NCBI GenBank assembly: GCA_947494705.1
Contig: CANLVN010000002.1
Coordinates: 310,001 to 374,000 of the forward strand
Length of the DNA: 64,000 nucleotides
Source: an uncultured Erythrobacter sp.
GTDB lineage: Bacteria; Pseudomonadota; Alphaproteobacteria; Sphingomonadales; Sphingomonadaceae
Direction of reading: 5' to 3'
The notes below the pieces were generated by a model. That model was not told the origin of the DNA and searched no databases. It worked only from the letters and a program-made list of their open reading frames with translations. Positions 18,301-27,400 of the stretch are shown here, in pieces (position 1 is the first letter of the stretch; every line of letters begins with the position of its first letter). The translations under genes were made by a program, and so were the position numbers.

Positions 18301-20028
18301 TTGCCGCGCTCGAGCTGGGAGGATTACGACACCTCTCTCATCTCAAAGGGTGGAGGGGTATGGTCGCGCGACCTCAAGAGCATCAAGCTGCCCAAGAAAG
18401 CTCGTGACTTGCTGGGTATCGAGGCAAAGGAAATCGAACCCGAAGCGCTCATTTCCGCGATCCTGAAGGCCGAGATCGACCTGTTCTGGTTTGGCGGGAT
18501 CGGCACTTATATCAAGGCCTCAAGTGAGAGCCATCTCGATGTCGGCGACCCGGCGAACGACAGCTTGCGCGTCAATGCCGACGAAGTGTGTGCCAAGGTC
18601 CTGGGAGAAGGGGCAAATCTTGGCGTCACGCAGGCCGGGCGGATCGAATATTCGCTGAATGGCGGGCGATGTAACACAGACTTCATCGACAATTCCGGCG
18701 GGGTCGATTGCTCGGATAACGAGGTCAATATCAAGATCGCGCTTGCCGCTGCGCGCCGCGAAGGCAAGATCACCGAGGCCAAGCGTAACACCCTGCTGGC
18801 AAAGATGACCGACGAAGTCGCCGAGATCGTGCTGGAGGACAACCGGCTTCAGGCGCTGGCGCTCTCAATTGCCGAGAGTGGCGAAGCGGCGGCATCGGCG
18901 TCCTATATCCGCCTGATCGAACAACTCGAGGAGATAGGCGCGCTCGACCGTCAAACCGAAGGGCTGGCCGATGCAGAAACCTTCTCGCGGCGCGCAGCCG
19001 ACGGACAGGGGCTGACGCGGCCCGAACTTGCCGTGCTTCTGTCCTCGGCGAAGCTCGCGTTGCAGGATGCGATCGAGGCTACCGAACTGCCCGACGACCC
19101 GGTGCTCGAAAGCAATCTGATCGCAATGTTCCCGACACCGATGCAGAACAAATACGTCTCGCAGATTCGCGAACACCGCCTGCGTCGCGAACTGGTCGCG
19201 ACGGACCTGGCCAACCGCATCGTCAACCGCCTCGGCCTGATTCACGCTTTCGAACTTCCCGAGGAAGAAGGTGTCGGACTGGCCGACGTCGCGGCGGCTT
19301 TCGTGGTCGTCGAGCGGTTGTTCGACCTCAAGGTACTGTGGTCCGACATCGACGCCGAACCGATGAGCGAGACTGCGCGGCTGTTCCTGCTCGACCGGCT
19401 GGCGGCTGCAGTGGGCAATCTTATGTCCGACGTCCTGCGCACGCGTTCCGGCCGGGTCGAAACGGGCGCGATGATCGAAGAACTGCGCAGCGGCGTCGAC
19501 GTCCTGCGCGGCGCGCGCGAAGAACTGATCGTGGGTGAAACGCGTGAACGTTCGGACGCGCTGCGCGCGCAATTCGTTGAGCTCGGCTGTCCTGAAGCGC
19601 TCGCTGGGCGCGTCGCGGACCTGTTCGATTTCGACGGGTCGGTCGGCCTTGCGCAACTGGCGCTCGACACTGGCCTCGCGCCGATCGCGCTCACCCGCGC
19701 CTTCACCGATATCGGCGAGCGGATCGGGATCGACTGGGCGCAGGGCGTCGCGGCGCATATGAGTCCCTCGGATGTCTGGGAGCGATTGCTTGTCGATGGC
19801 CTCGCGCGCGATTTCCAGCATATGCGGCTGGATTTCTTGCGCCGCCTCACCCGTCGCAAATCGGGGAAAGACGATCCGGGCACAGCCATCGCCAAGTGGG
19901 CGCAGGAAAACGAGGCCGCTGTTGCGCAATTCCGCGGGATGCTTGCGCGCGCGCAGGCCCGGCCCCCTGTTGCCCCGGCCGCCCTCGCCCAGATCGCGAG
20001 CCAGGCCCGCAACCTGCTGGAGCGATAA
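15331..20028 (+). CDS. gdhZ: NAD-dependent glutamate dehydrogenase, large (180-kDa) type
   Basis: Oxidatively deaminates glutamate to 2-oxoglutarate. 1,565 residues, full length for the L-GDH180 class. It has a long N-terminal regulatory region with ACT-like segments (NDDMPFLVDSIASTIAAYGL), then the catalytic core near residues 765-1100: RGGLRWSDRRDDFRTE, KNAVIVPTGAKGGFYPK (substrate Lys region), DKGTARFSDVAN, SNGYDHKAMGIT and AGCGDMSGDVFGNGML (NAD fold). A helical C-terminal domain completes it. I chose ATG 15331 because AGAGGAG lies 10 nt upstream; a GTG at 15304 is also open. Alone in its unit; possibly regulated through the repeats at 15261-15298. Confidence 0.96.
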   Translation: MPDAKPAKPSPSKSPNAKLRKALRKHLEAAILPGETPLDPDTLASTADFLLEAADTRAPSRSALKLESDTSERRLRIAIINDDMPFLVDSIASTIAAYGLSIEQLLHPVIGVERDDEGKLTGLPEKDASGHESFVYIETPRIDAKQRRELIADLRTTLGDVRAAVTDWPKLREAMTADAASIASGESAALLEWLSGGMLTQLGHLTRTAAGEDTEMIGICRKSAQTILADNSYDRAFAWFEEDTSRDLLIVKANRLSNVHRNTPLDLFILPVRSEEKGGKKVTALSIHAGVWTSAALAAPPSEVPLLRKVLSDTTKALGFDPAGHAGKALVHAFTSLPHDVLVAFGAEDIERLSTAMMSLVDRPRPRVVLVQSALERHVFAFVWLPRDYLSTGVRLQIQDLLTNATGLDLLSWSLEVEGSTLALLQYLLDSRNTASVPDAAAIEAQLVDLLRGWDEAVEAELAQLIETSRTAVIAQRFAPQFPSAYRTRYGAAEAAIDIQELRALAADGDPASHSCRLYRLPGQDDDDLRLKIYHTAGEMPLSDAVPALENFGFRVRKEWLSRLEKGSLGTIHEFTLTTPAGIDAAVVMERAEAVESAIAAVINGASEDDAFNRLVVAAGLSSAQAVWLRAIYRYLRQIGLGFMIYTAVDALQRAPGVTQSIIDLFVARHDPTFEGERETAVTAAKAAYDRGLAKVTAINDDRLLRQFRAVVDAILRTNAFAPAAEEALAFKIDSSLVPNLPKPVPWREIFVFSRRVEGIHLRSGAVARGGLRWSDRRDDFRTEILGLMKAQKVKNAVIVPTGAKGGFYPKQLPSPAEDRDAWAAEGQASYEVFIRTLLSVTDNIVDGQVVHPEDVVIHDGEDPYFVVAADKGTARFSDVANGIAEEAGFWLDDAFASGGSNGYDHKAMGITARGAWVSVQRHFLEMGIDVQTESVTVAGCGDMSGDVFGNGMLLSKAIKLVAAFDHRHIFIDPDPDPAASWKERKRMFDLPRSSWEDYDTSLISKGGGVWSRDLKSIKLPKKARDLLGIEAKEIEPEALISAILKAEIDLFWFGGIGTYIKASSESHLDVGDPANDSLRVNADEVCAKVLGEGANLGVTQAGRIEYSLNGGRCNTDFIDNSGGVDCSDNEVNIKIALAAARREGKITEAKRNTLLAKMTDEVAEIVLEDNRLQALALSIAESGEAAASASYIRLIEQLEEIGALDRQTEGLADAETFSRRAADGQGLTRPELAVLLSSAKLALQDAIEATELPDDPVLESNLIAMFPTPMQNKYVSQIREHRLRRELVATDLANRIVNRLGLIHAFELPEEEGVGLADVAAAFVVVERLFDLKVLWSDIDAEPMSETARLFLLDRLAAAVGNLMSDVLRTRSGRVETGAMIEELRSGVDVLRGAREELIVGETRERSDALRAQFVELGCPEALAGRVADLFDFDGSVGLAQLALDTGLAPIALTRAFTDIGERIGIDWAQGVAAHMSPSDVWERLLVDGLARDFQHMRLDFLRRLTRRKSGKDDPGTAIAKWAQENEAAVAQFRGMLARAQARPPVAPAALAQIASQARNLLER

Positions 20029-20097
20029 CCAAGGCCGCCACCGCCGAGCTCCAATCCGCTTGACGCGAGCCCCGTTTTCGGGCGAACGCTGCGCGCC

Positions 20098-21348
20098 ATG
20101 ACTGGAGAGGAAAACGAAATCACATCGGCCGACGTGGTAATAGTGGGCACCGGGCACGGCGGCGCGCAAGCCGCCATTGCGCTACGCCAGCAGGGTCACG
20201 AGGGATCAATCGTGATGGTCGGTCGCGACCCCACGCCGCCTTATGAGCGCCCACCGCTTTCGAAGGAATATCTCGCCGGGGACAAGACGTTCGAGCGGAT
20301 CATGATCCGTCCGGAGAAATTCTGGGCCGACAAGGATATTGCCCTGCGGCTCGGCTGCGGGGTTACCGAAGTCGACTGGATGGGCCATCATGTGACGCTC
20401 TCGGACGGCAGCAAAATCGGATATCGAAAGCTCATCTGGGCCGGCGGGGCCGACCCGCGCAGGCTGGGCGTTCCAGGAGCCAACCTCAAAGGCGTATTCT
20501 ACGTGCGCGACAAGCGCGATGCCGATGCGATGATGGAATCGCTTCAGTCGGGCGCGCGGCGTGCGGTGGTGATCGGCGGCGGCTATATCGGGCTCGAAGC
20601 GGCCGCTGTGCTGCGCAAGCTGCACTGCGAAGTCACGGTGCTTGAAATGCAGGACCGCGTACTCGCCCGCGTTGCGGGGGAAGAGATGTCGCGCTTTTAC
20701 GAATCGGAGCATCGCCGTCAGGGCGTCGATGTCCGCCTTTCCAGCGGCGTCGAGGAAATACTGGGTGAGGACGGCGAGGTCACCGGGGTAAAAACCGATA
20801 GCGGCGAGGAGGTCGCCTGCGACATGGTGATCGTCGGGATAGGCATCGTGCCAGCGGTCGCGCCGCTCATCGCGGCAGGCGCGGCAGGGTCGAACGGGGT
20901 GGATGTCGATGTATTCTGTCGCACCACGCTCGACGATATCTATGCCATCGGGGACTGCGCCGCGCATGCGAATCCCTACGCTGACAGCGCGGTTATCCGG
21001 CTCGAATCGGTGCAGAACGCACATGACATGGCCAACACCGTTGCCCGCGCGATCATGGGCGACAAGGAACCGTACAATGCGTTGCCATGGTTCTGGTCGA
21101 ACCAGTACGACCTGAAGCTCCAGACCGCCGGCCTCAATATCGGCTACGATGCAACCGTGCTGCGCGGCGACCCGGATGCGCGTAAATTCACCGTGGTCTA
21201 TCTCAGGGAAGGTCGCCCGATCGCTTTCGACTGCGTGAATGCGATGAAGGATTACGTCCAGGGCCGTAAGATACTCGAGCGGGGCGCAGAACGGATAGAT
21301 CCGGCCCTGCTGGCCGATACCGAAATTCCGCTCAAGGAGCTGATGTAG
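20098..21348 (+). CDS. Ferredoxin/rubredoxin reductase-type FAD-dependent NAD(P)H oxidoreductase
   Basis: 416 residues. The FAD Rossmann motif [18 protein letters not shown] begins near residue 12. [14 protein letters not shown] is typical of putidaredoxin/rubredoxin reductases. The NAD motif is [19 protein letters not shown] near residue 155, and [10 protein letters not shown] the second FAD contact. The C-terminal reductase domain contains [13 protein letters not shown]. It transfers electrons from NAD(P)H to a small ferredoxin; no ferredoxin gene is nearby. The CoA-transferase gene starts 16 nt downstream, so the two are probably co-transcribed. It could also supply the CYP153 5 kb away, which lacks its own redox partners (inference). 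Confidence 0.92.
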   Translation: MTGEENEITSADVVIVGTGHGGAQAAIALRQQGHEGSIVMVGRDPTPPYERPPLSKEYLAGDKTFERIMIRPEKFWADKDIALRLGCGVTEVDWMGHHVTLSDGSKIGYRKLIWAGGADPRRLGVPGANLKGVFYVRDKRDADAMMESLQSGARRAVVIGGGYIGLEAAAVLRKLHCEVTVLEMQDRVLARVAGEEMSRFYESEHRRQGVDVRLSSGVEEILGEDGEVTGVKTDSGEEVACDMVIVGIGIVPAVAPLIAAGAAGSNGVDVDVFCRTTLDDIYAIGDCAAHANPYADSAVIRLESVQNAHDMANTVARAIMGDKEPYNALPWFWSNQYDLKLQTAGLNIGYDATVLRGDPDARKFTVVYLREGRPIAFDCVNAMKDYVQGRKILERGAERIDPALLADTEIPLKELM

Positions 21349-21364
21349 GAGCGCGACCCGCACG

Positions 21365-22507
21365 ATGATGGCCGAAGGCGACAAGCAGGCGATGCTTTCG
21401 GGCATCAAGGTCATCGACATGACCTCGGTCGTGTTCGGACCCTATGCAACGCAGATCCTTGCCGATCACGGGGCCGACGTCGTCAAGATCGAAACGCCGA
21501 CCGGCGACGTGTTTCGCCACAGTGCGAAGCCGGCCAGATCGCGCGGTATGGCGCCGGGCTTCATCGCTCTCAACCGCGGCAAGGACTCGCTCGTACTGGA
21601 CCTCAAGGATCCCGATGAAGCCGACGCACTGCGCGGGCTGATCGAAGAGGCCGATGTCTTCATCCACAATGTCCGCGAGGAGGCGATAACCCGGCTCGGT
21701 TTCGATTATCAGTCGGTCAAGGCGCTCAATCCCGACATCATCTATGTCCACTGCGTCGGGTTCGGTTCGGACGGCCCCTATGCCGGGCTTCAGGCCTATG
21801 ACGACGTGATCCAGGCCGCGAGCGGGGCGGCAAGCCTCCTTCCGCGCGTCGACGGGAATCAGCGCCCGCGCTATCTCCCATCGCTCATCGCCGACAAGGT
21901 CGCAGGGCTGCACGCAGCCTATGCGACGCTTGCCGCGATCGTCCATCGCCTGCGCACGGGCGAGGGGCAGCATGTCGAAGTCCCGATGTTCGAGGCGTTC
22001 ACCAGCTTCATGATGAAAGAGCATCTCGGTGGACACACTTTCGATCCGCCCAATGGTCCCGCAGGATATTCGCGCCAGGTCGATCCGAATCGCCAGCCCT
22101 TCGAAACCCGCGACGGCTGGATCAGCATCGTGCCCTACGTACCGCAGCATTTCCCGCTGGTCATCGGCCTGCTCGGCGATGAGGCAATGGCGGCAGAGGA
22201 ACGTTGGCAGGATATCCACGCGATCCTTGCCGCCGGTCCCGAACTCTATACCCGCATCGCCGAGCTCACGCGCGAGAAGACAACGACGCGGTGCGTCGAG
22301 ATACTGCGCGAAGCGAATATACCCTGCATGCCTGTTGCCGATCTGGATGCAATAATCGACGACCCGCATTTGCGCGAAACCGGCTTCTTCGAGGCGAGCG
22401 AGCATCCCAGCGAAGGCCCGCTGTTCCAGATGCGCGAGCCGAGCCGGTACAGCGCATGGCCGCGCGGCGTTCGCGGATATGCTCCGAAGCTAGGCGAGGA
22501 AGGCTAA
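21365..22507 (+). CDS. CaiB/BaiF-family (class III) CoA-transferase
   Basis: 380 residues. It begins [20 protein letters not shown], followed by [19 protein letters not shown] and [18 protein letters not shown], all family landmarks. The conserved catalytic Asp is in [13 protein letters not shown]. The enzyme moves CoA between carboxylic acids via a glutamyl/aspartyl anhydride mechanism; the acid pair cannot be read from sequence. Cytoplasmic. ATG 21365 or 21368 are equally possible. The stop overlaps the convergent queG stop (bases 22504-22507). Operon with the ferredoxin reductase upstream suggests catabolism of a hydrophobic or carboxylic substrate. Confidence 0.92.
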   Translation: MMAEGDKQAMLSGIKVIDMTSVVFGPYATQILADHGADVVKIETPTGDVFRHSAKPARSRGMAPGFIALNRGKDSLVLDLKDPDEADALRGLIEEADVFIHNVREEAITRLGFDYQSVKALNPDIIYVHCVGFGSDGPYAGLQAYDDVIQAASGAASLLPRVDGNQRPRYLPSLIADKVAGLHAAYATLAAIVHRLRTGEGQHVEVPMFEAFTSFMMKEHLGGHTFDPPNGPAGYSRQVDPNRQPFETRDGWISIVPYVPQHFPLVIGLLGDEAMAAEERWQDIHAILAAGPELYTRIAELTREKTTTRCVEILREANIPCMPVADLDAIIDDPHLRETGFFEASEHPSEGPLFQMREPSRYSAWPRGVRGYAPKLGEEG

Positions 22508-23565
22508 AGCCGCGCCAGCGCCCAGCGCGCTGCATCGGCAACCGCAGGATCGGGGTCGCTGGTCAATCCTTTCACCTTCTCGATGAGGCGCGCATCGCCG
22601 CTATTCCCTGCGGCATAGAGGCAATTGCGCACGAACCGATCGCGCCCGATCCGCTTTATCGGCGAGCCTGCGAACAGCGCGCGAAACCCCGTATCGTCGA
22701 GGCTGAGCAATTCGGAGAGACGCGGCGCGACAAGTTCCGCGCGCGGCAGAAATTCGCGCATCGCATGCGCTTCGTTGGCGAACTTGTTCCACGGACACAC
22801 AGCAAGGCAATCGTCGCAGCCATAGATGCGATTGCCGAGCGCCTCGCGGAATTCCTCCGCAATCGCTCCCTTGTGCTCGATCGTGAGGTAAGAAATGCAG
22901 CGGCGCGCATCGATTTTGTAGGGAGCCGGAAAAGCATCGGTTGGGCAGGCATCGAGACAGGCGTGGCAGGTGCCGCACTGGTCGCGATGGGGCTCCGCTG
23001 GCGTGAGGTCGAGCGTGGTGTAGATCGCACCGAGGAATAGCCAGCTGCCATGATCGCGACTGACGAGGTTGGTGTGCTTGCCCTGCCAACCGATCCCCGC
23101 GGCCTCGCCCAGCGGCTTCTCCATCACCGGAGCGGTGTCGACGAAAACCTTGACCTCGGCCCCCGGCTCCTCGGCGCACAACCACCGCGCCAGCGCTTTC
23201 AGCCGCTTCTTCACGACGTCATGATAGTCCTTGCCCTGCGCATAGACCGAAATGCGGGCGCGGTCCGGGTTGGCTTCGAGCGCAAGCGGGTCGAGAGCTG
23301 GAGCATAGCTCATGCCCAGCGCAATGACGCTCCTCGCCACAGGCCAGAGCGCCTGCGGAGAACGCCGATGGTCCAGGCGCGTCTCCATCCATTCCATCGA
23401 ACCGTGGTGCCCCTCGCCAAGCCATTGCTCCAGCCGGTCGGCGCGCACTGGATCCTCATCCGCGCTCGCAAAACCGCAGGCGACGAAGCCGAGCCTCTGC
23501 GCCTCTTGGGAAATGCGAATTTCGAGGTTAAGGCTTGCTGTGGCGTTAACCACGATCTTAGGCAC
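22504..23565 (-). CDS. queG: Epoxyqueuosine reductase
   Basis: Last step of queuosine tRNA-modification synthesis, using cobalamin and two [4Fe-4S] clusters. 353 residues from a GTG start. Family landmarks: [50 protein letters not shown], then the ferredoxin-like clusters [12 protein letters not shown] and [11 protein letters not shown], with a C-terminal HEAT-like stretch ([15 protein letters not shown]). Cytoplasmic. Divergent from the ABC exporter operon, with about 58 nt between starts, so promoters may overlap. Confidence 0.96.
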   Translation of the reverse strand: MPKIVVNATASLNLEIRISQEAQRLGFVACGFASADEDPVRADRLEQWLGEGHHGSMEWMETRLDHRRSPQALWPVARSVIALGMSYAPALDPLALEANPDRARISVYAQGKDYHDVVKKRLKALARWLCAEEPGAEVKVFVDTAPVMEKPLGEAAGIGWQGKHTNLVSRDHGSWLFLGAIYTTLDLTPAEPHRDQCGTCHACLDACPTDAFPAPYKIDARRCISYLTIEHKGAIAEEFREALGNRIYGCDDCLAVCPWNKFANEAHAMREFLPRAELVAPRLSELLSLDDTGFRALFAGSPIKRIGRDRFVRNCLYAAGNSGDARLIEKVKGLTSDPDPAVADAARWALARL

Positions 23566-23623
23566 TCCCGTTCAGGTTCACGCCTTAATCGGCGAAAGCA
23601 TGCATATGCAGGTAGGCGAACAC

Positions 23624-24598
23624 ATGGCACCGCACAATGCGGCGGCAATCCCCCCCGAAAAGCGCGCGCTCGCAATCGAAGCGCGTGGTTTGGTCAAAAG
23701 TTTCGACGGCACGCGTGCGGTCGACGGGATCGACATCACCGTGCCCGAAGGCGCGATCTACGGCATCCTCGGTCCCAACGGTGCCGGGAAGACCACGACC
23801 CTGCGCATGCTGCTGGGCATCATCGACCCGGACGAGGGCCTGCGCCGCGTGTTCGGCCACGATCGCCCGCATGAAATCGGTCGCCTGATCGGCTACCTCC
23901 CCGAAGAGCGCGGTCTTTACCCGGCGATGAAGGCCATCGAAGCCATCGCTTTCATGGGCGCACTGCGCGGGCTTTCGCTGAAGGAAGGCCGGATTCGCGG
24001 TCGCGAATTGCTGGAACGCCATGGCCTCGGCTTTGCCGCGGACCGCCAGATCCGTCAGCTTTCCAAAGGAATGGCTCAGACTGTCCAACTGCTCGGCACG
24101 CTGGTCCACAGCCCCCGCCTCGTCGTGCTGGACGAGCCGTTTTCAGGTCTCGACGCGATCAATCAGGGCAAGCTCGAGGGTATGATCCGCGGCCTTTCCG
24201 AAGACGGGGTCACTGTGATCTTTTCGACCCATGTCATCCACCATGCCGAACGCCTGTGCGAAGGCGTCGCGATCATCGCTGGCGGCAAGGTGCCCTATGC
24301 AGGCAGCGTCGAAACCGCACGTGACCGCATTCCCGCACAAGTCCGGCTCGAGACCCGCGCGCGGGAAGGCGGCTGGATGACCGCGCTGCCCGAGGAAACG
24401 CGGCGCGAAGGCGATTTCTTCTACTTCCCGCTGCCCGAAAGCGGGGTCGAACCACTACTCAAGACACTAATCGAAGGCGAAGCGGGTATCCTGTCGCTCA
24501 GCATCGAGCGGGCCGGGCTGCACGATGCCTTCGTCGCCATTGCCGGCGAGGCAGCTGCCCGCCAGCTCGAGGCCGACCAGCAAGGAGGCGAGCGATGA
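23624..24598 (+). CDS. ABC-2-type exporter ATP-binding protein (NatA-like)
   Basis: About 324 residues. Walker A is LGPNGAGKTTTLR, the signature LSKGMAQTVQL, Walker B LVVLDEPFSGLDAI, with switch His in FSTHVIHHAE. A C-terminal extension of about 90 residues after the ATPase is typical of the NatA/YhaQ group. ATG 23624 has AGGTAGG 7 nt upstream; ATG 23600 is an alternative. The stop overlaps the permease start by ATGA. Probably exports sodium, a lipid or a toxic compound; substrate unknown. Confidence 0.92.
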   Translation: MAPHNAAAIPPEKRALAIEARGLVKSFDGTRAVDGIDITVPEGAIYGILGPNGAGKTTTLRMLLGIIDPDEGLRRVFGHDRPHEIGRLIGYLPEERGLYPAMKAIEAIAFMGALRGLSLKEGRIRGRELLERHGLGFAADRQIRQLSKGMAQTVQLLGTLVHSPRLVVLDEPFSGLDAINQGKLEGMIRGLSEDGVTVIFSTHVIHHAERLCEGVAIIAGGKVPYAGSVETARDRIPAQVRLETRAREGGWMTALPEETRREGDFFYFPLPESGVEPLLKTLIEGEAGILSLSIERAGLHDAFVAIAGEAAARQLEADQQGGER

Positions 24599-25887
24599 GC
24601 CACGATTATTCGTCCAATTCTCGTCTTTCGATGTTGCAGGCAGCCTGGGTCATCGCCCGGCGCGACTTCATCGCGGTTCTGTTCAGCCGAGCCTTTCTGT
24701 TCTTCCTGATCGGCCCGCTCTTTCCGGTCTTTATCGGCGGGGTTGCAGGGAGCATTGGCAAATCCGTTTCCGAACAGACGATCACGACCGAAATCGGCGT
24801 CGCAATGAGCGCGCAGGATACCGCTGCCATGATCGCCGCCGCCGACACACTCGGCGAACAGATGGGCGGAACCCTGCCACCATTTTCCGAAGTCGACGCC
24901 GCGCGTGGCAATCCTAACTTCGATGCCGTTGCGTACATGGATGCTAGACAGGGGAACTATGTCGCCATCGTCACCGGCACCCTGGCCGCACCCGAGGTGG
25001 TCGGCACCGAACGTCAGGTCGAACGCTGGTCCGGTCGGATTGAGCTACTTGCCGCCACGGCATTGCAGAGCACGCCCACAAGCTTCCCCGAAGCCGGTTC
25101 GCAAATTGTCGCGGCCAGCGCCGCTTCCGAACGCACAAGCCGCGTGCGCACCGCGCAGGCTGCGCAGATGGTGCTGTTCCTGCTGACGATTTTGCTGGGC
25201 GGCATGGTTCTGTCCAACCTCGCCGAGGAGAAGGGCAACAAGATCATCGAAGTGCTCGCCGCCGCATTGCCGATGGACGCGGTGTTCATGGGCAAGCTGT
25301 TCGCGATGCTGGCGGTCAGCTTCGTCGGTATCAGCGTGTGGTTCATTTTCGGGTTTGCGTTCTGGTCCGTCGCCGAAGACGCGATCGTTACAGTAACCCA
25401 GACGGATTTTCGGTCATTGCCCGGGCCCGCAGTTGGTTGGCCTGCCTTCATCGCGCTCGGCATTGCCTATTTCTCGACCGCTTACCTGCTGCTCGGCTCG
25501 CTGTTCCTGACCATCGGCGCGATGGCATCGAGCGTGCGCGAAGTGCAGACCATGTCGATGCCGGTCACGATGCTGCAGATCATGGTGTTCTTCCTCTCGG
25601 CCGCCAATATCGGCAAGACGGGCACCGCGCTTGAGATCACCTCGGTGCTGTTCCCTCTTTCCTCGCCCTTCGCAATGACCGCGCGCGCCGCGCTGGAGCC
25701 GACTTTGTGGACCCATGCCGCCGCGCTTGCATGGCAGGCAATGTGGGTGGTGCTGCTGGTCAAGGGCGGGTCGATGCTGTTCCGCAAACGCGTGATGAAA
25801 TCCGGCAGCGCAGGCAGCGGCAAGCGCAAACGCGGCCTGTTCGCGCGCGGCAAATCGGAAGAACAGACCCTCGAACCTGCTGAATAA
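24595..25887 (+). CDS. ABC-2-type exporter permease (NatB-like)
   Basis: 430 residues, coupled to its ATPase by ATGA overlap. One N-terminal span (FSRAFLFFLIGPLFPVFIGG), then a large periplasmic domain of about 150 residues, then at least five spans beginning AQMVLFLLTILLGGMVLSNLAEEKGNKIIEVL, the ABC-2 family signature region. The C-terminal tail is basic (KRKRGLFARGK). The topology matches NatB/YhaP permeases. The P450 gene lies 113 nt downstream behind its own promoter-like region. Confidence 0.9.
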   Translation: MSHDYSSNSRLSMLQAAWVIARRDFIAVLFSRAFLFFLIGPLFPVFIGGVAGSIGKSVSEQTITTEIGVAMSAQDTAAMIAAADTLGEQMGGTLPPFSEVDAARGNPNFDAVAYMDARQGNYVAIVTGTLAAPEVVGTERQVERWSGRIELLAATALQSTPTSFPEAGSQIVAASAASERTSRVRTAQAAQMVLFLLTILLGGMVLSNLAEEKGNKIIEVLAAALPMDAVFMGKLFAMLAVSFVGISVWFIFGFAFWSVAEDAIVTVTQTDFRSLPGPAVGWPAFIALGIAYFSTAYLLLGSLFLTIGAMASSVREVQTMSMPVTMLQIMVFFLSAANIGKTGTALEITSVLFPLSSPFAMTARAALEPTLWTHAAALAWQAMWVVLLVKGGSMLFRKRVMKSGSAGSGKRKRGLFARGKSEEQTLEPAE

Positions 25888-25908
25888 GTTCCAATCTGCA
25901 ACTCAGTA

Positions 25909-25923
25909 TTGACATCTGTGTCA
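25909..25923 (+). promoter_or_regulatory. Candidate -35 box overlapped by a TetR-like operator, upstream of CYP153
   Basis: TTGACA at 25909-25914 forms a consensus -35. It is overlapped by the perfect inverted repeat TGACA-TCTG-TGTCA (25910-25923), the size and symmetry of a TetR- or similar-family dimer site. A repressor bound here would block RNA polymerase. No convincing -10 box and no regulator gene are visible nearby. Confidence 0.45.
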
Positions 25924-25942
25924 GTTAAGTCAGGATGCGAGG

Positions 25943-25989
25943 CAAGGAAGGGCGGCAGTGTCCAAGACGCGCCATACGCCCCTTCCTTG
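25943..25989 (+). promoter_or_regulatory. 5' UTR hairpin directly before the CYP153 ribosome site
   Basis: CAAGGAAGGGCG (25943-25954) pairs with CGCCCCTTCCTTG (25977-25989) through 12 base pairs with one bulged C and a 22-nt loop. The stem ends immediately before AGGAGAG, the ribosome site of the P450 ATG at 26001. It could stabilise the mRNA or modulate translation. Confidence 0.5.
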
Positions 25990-26000
25990 AGGAGAGAGAC

Positions 26001-27338
26001 ATGGCAACAGCAGCACCCCCGCGCCCGCAAGTGCGCACTTCGCCCACCGCTTACGAAGCGTTGAACGAGCATTACGAAAACCACCCTGAAGAGCGCCTGT
26101 CCCACCCTCACAAATGGGACGTCAGCCGCTCTGACATCTATTACGAGGATCGCTGGCAACCGATCTTCAAAGAGATGCAGGAAGCCGGGCCGCTGCATTA
26201 CATCCCCGCAAGCCCCTATGGCCCCTATTGGGCAGTGGTCGGGCACAAGGCGATCCAGCATATCGAGGCGTTGCCCGAAACCTTTTCCTCCAGCTGGGAA
26301 TATGGCGGCATCACGATCCTCGAACGGTTGAGCGACGAAGAAATCGCCGAAAGCGGCGCGGACCGGCGTGAATTGCCGATGTTCATCGCGATGGACCGCC
26401 CGCAACACACCGGACAGCGCCGCACGGTCGCTCCCAAATTCACGCCTTCCGCGATGAAGGCGATGGAAGACGAAATCCGCGCGCGCACCGGCGAATTGCT
26501 CGACACCCTGCCTCGCGGTGAGACTTTCGACTGGGTCGATAAGGTCTCGATCGAACTGACAACCGGCATGCTCGCGATCCTGTTCGGTTTCCCCTGGGAA
26601 GACCGGCGAATGCTCACCTTCTGGTCGGACTGGTCAGGCGATACCGAGCTGGCGACAGTGCGCGAGCTGGACGAGATGCGCTGGGAATTCCTCCATGAAA
26701 TGGCGGCCTATTTCCAGTCACTCTGGGTGGAGCGGACCCATGACAAGGAGCCGGGCGACGACCTCATCTCGATGATGGTCCATTCCGAAGCGATGAACCA
26801 GATGCGGCCGGAGGAGTTCATCGGTAACCTCGTCCTGCTGATCGTCGGCGGCAACGACACAACGCGCAACACGATGAGCGGCATCGTCCACGCGTTCGAC
26901 AAGTTTCCCGATCAGCGCAAACTGTTCGAAGAGAACCCCGACCTCATCCCCAACGCGGTCCAGGAATGCCTGCGGATGCAGACCCCGCTCGCGCATATGC
27001 GCCGCACCTGCACCGAGGATACCGAAGTGTTCGGCAAGACCATCAAGAAGGGCGACAAGGTCGTGCTGTGGTACCTTGCCGCGAACCACGAAGAGAGTGT
27101 TTTCGAGAACCCTCACCAACTCGACATCACCCGCGAGAACGCGAAGCGGCACATCGCTTTCGGCTATGGCATCCACCGCTGTGTCGGCGCACGCCTGGCC
27201 GAGTTGCAATTGCGTGTCCTGCTCGAGGAAATGCACAAGCGCCGGATGCGTGTGCATGTCGCAGGGGATGTGGAGCGTGTGCGCGCCAACTTCGTGCACG
27301 GCTTCCGCAAGCTCGAGGTCGAAATCACCGACTTTTGA
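26001..27338 (+). CDS. Cytochrome P450, CYP153-like (alkane/fatty-acid terminal hydroxylase type)
   Basis: 445 residues, soluble. SYWEYGG-type B-region and PYGPYWAVVGHKAI at the N-terminus, I-helix VGGNDTTRNTMSG, ExxR in QECLRMQTPLAHMRRTC, and heme-Cys loop FGYGIHRCVGARLAELQLR. The segments TPLAHMRRT, GGNDTTRN and GIHRCVGARLAE are close to CYP153 enzymes, which hydroxylate n-alkanes and fatty acids at the terminal carbon. ATG 26001 has AGGAGAG upstream. No ferredoxin or reductase gene is adjacent; the nearest reductase is at 20098. Regulated probably through the operator and hairpin at 25909-25989. Confidence 0.93.
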   Translation: MATAAPPRPQVRTSPTAYEALNEHYENHPEERLSHPHKWDVSRSDIYYEDRWQPIFKEMQEAGPLHYIPASPYGPYWAVVGHKAIQHIEALPETFSSSWEYGGITILERLSDEEIAESGADRRELPMFIAMDRPQHTGQRRTVAPKFTPSAMKAMEDEIRARTGELLDTLPRGETFDWVDKVSIELTTGMLAILFGFPWEDRRMLTFWSDWSGDTELATVRELDEMRWEFLHEMAAYFQSLWVERTHDKEPGDDLISMMVHSEAMNQMRPEEFIGNLVLLIVGGNDTTRNTMSGIVHAFDKFPDQRKLFEENPDLIPNAVQECLRMQTPLAHMRRTCTEDTEVFGKTIKKGDKVVLWYLAANHEESVFENPHQLDITRENAKRHIAFGYGIHRCVGARLAELQLRVLLEEMHKRRMRVHVAGDVERVRANFVHGFRKLEVEITDF

Positions 27339-27400
27339 AACTTTCCGGGCCTTTGCGCCGTATCTAGGAAAAGACCCAGGATACGAAACGGAGCCCCGCC

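Noticed and set aside
18865..20169. 434-residue and neighbouring long minus-strand frames opposite the NAD-GDH gene
   Set aside because: NAD-GDH is continuous with conserved motifs throughout; the opposite frames show no domain.
23312..23623. N-terminal extension of the ABC ATPase
   Set aside because: It runs antisense through the queG 5' half; the ATPase homology begins after 23,624.
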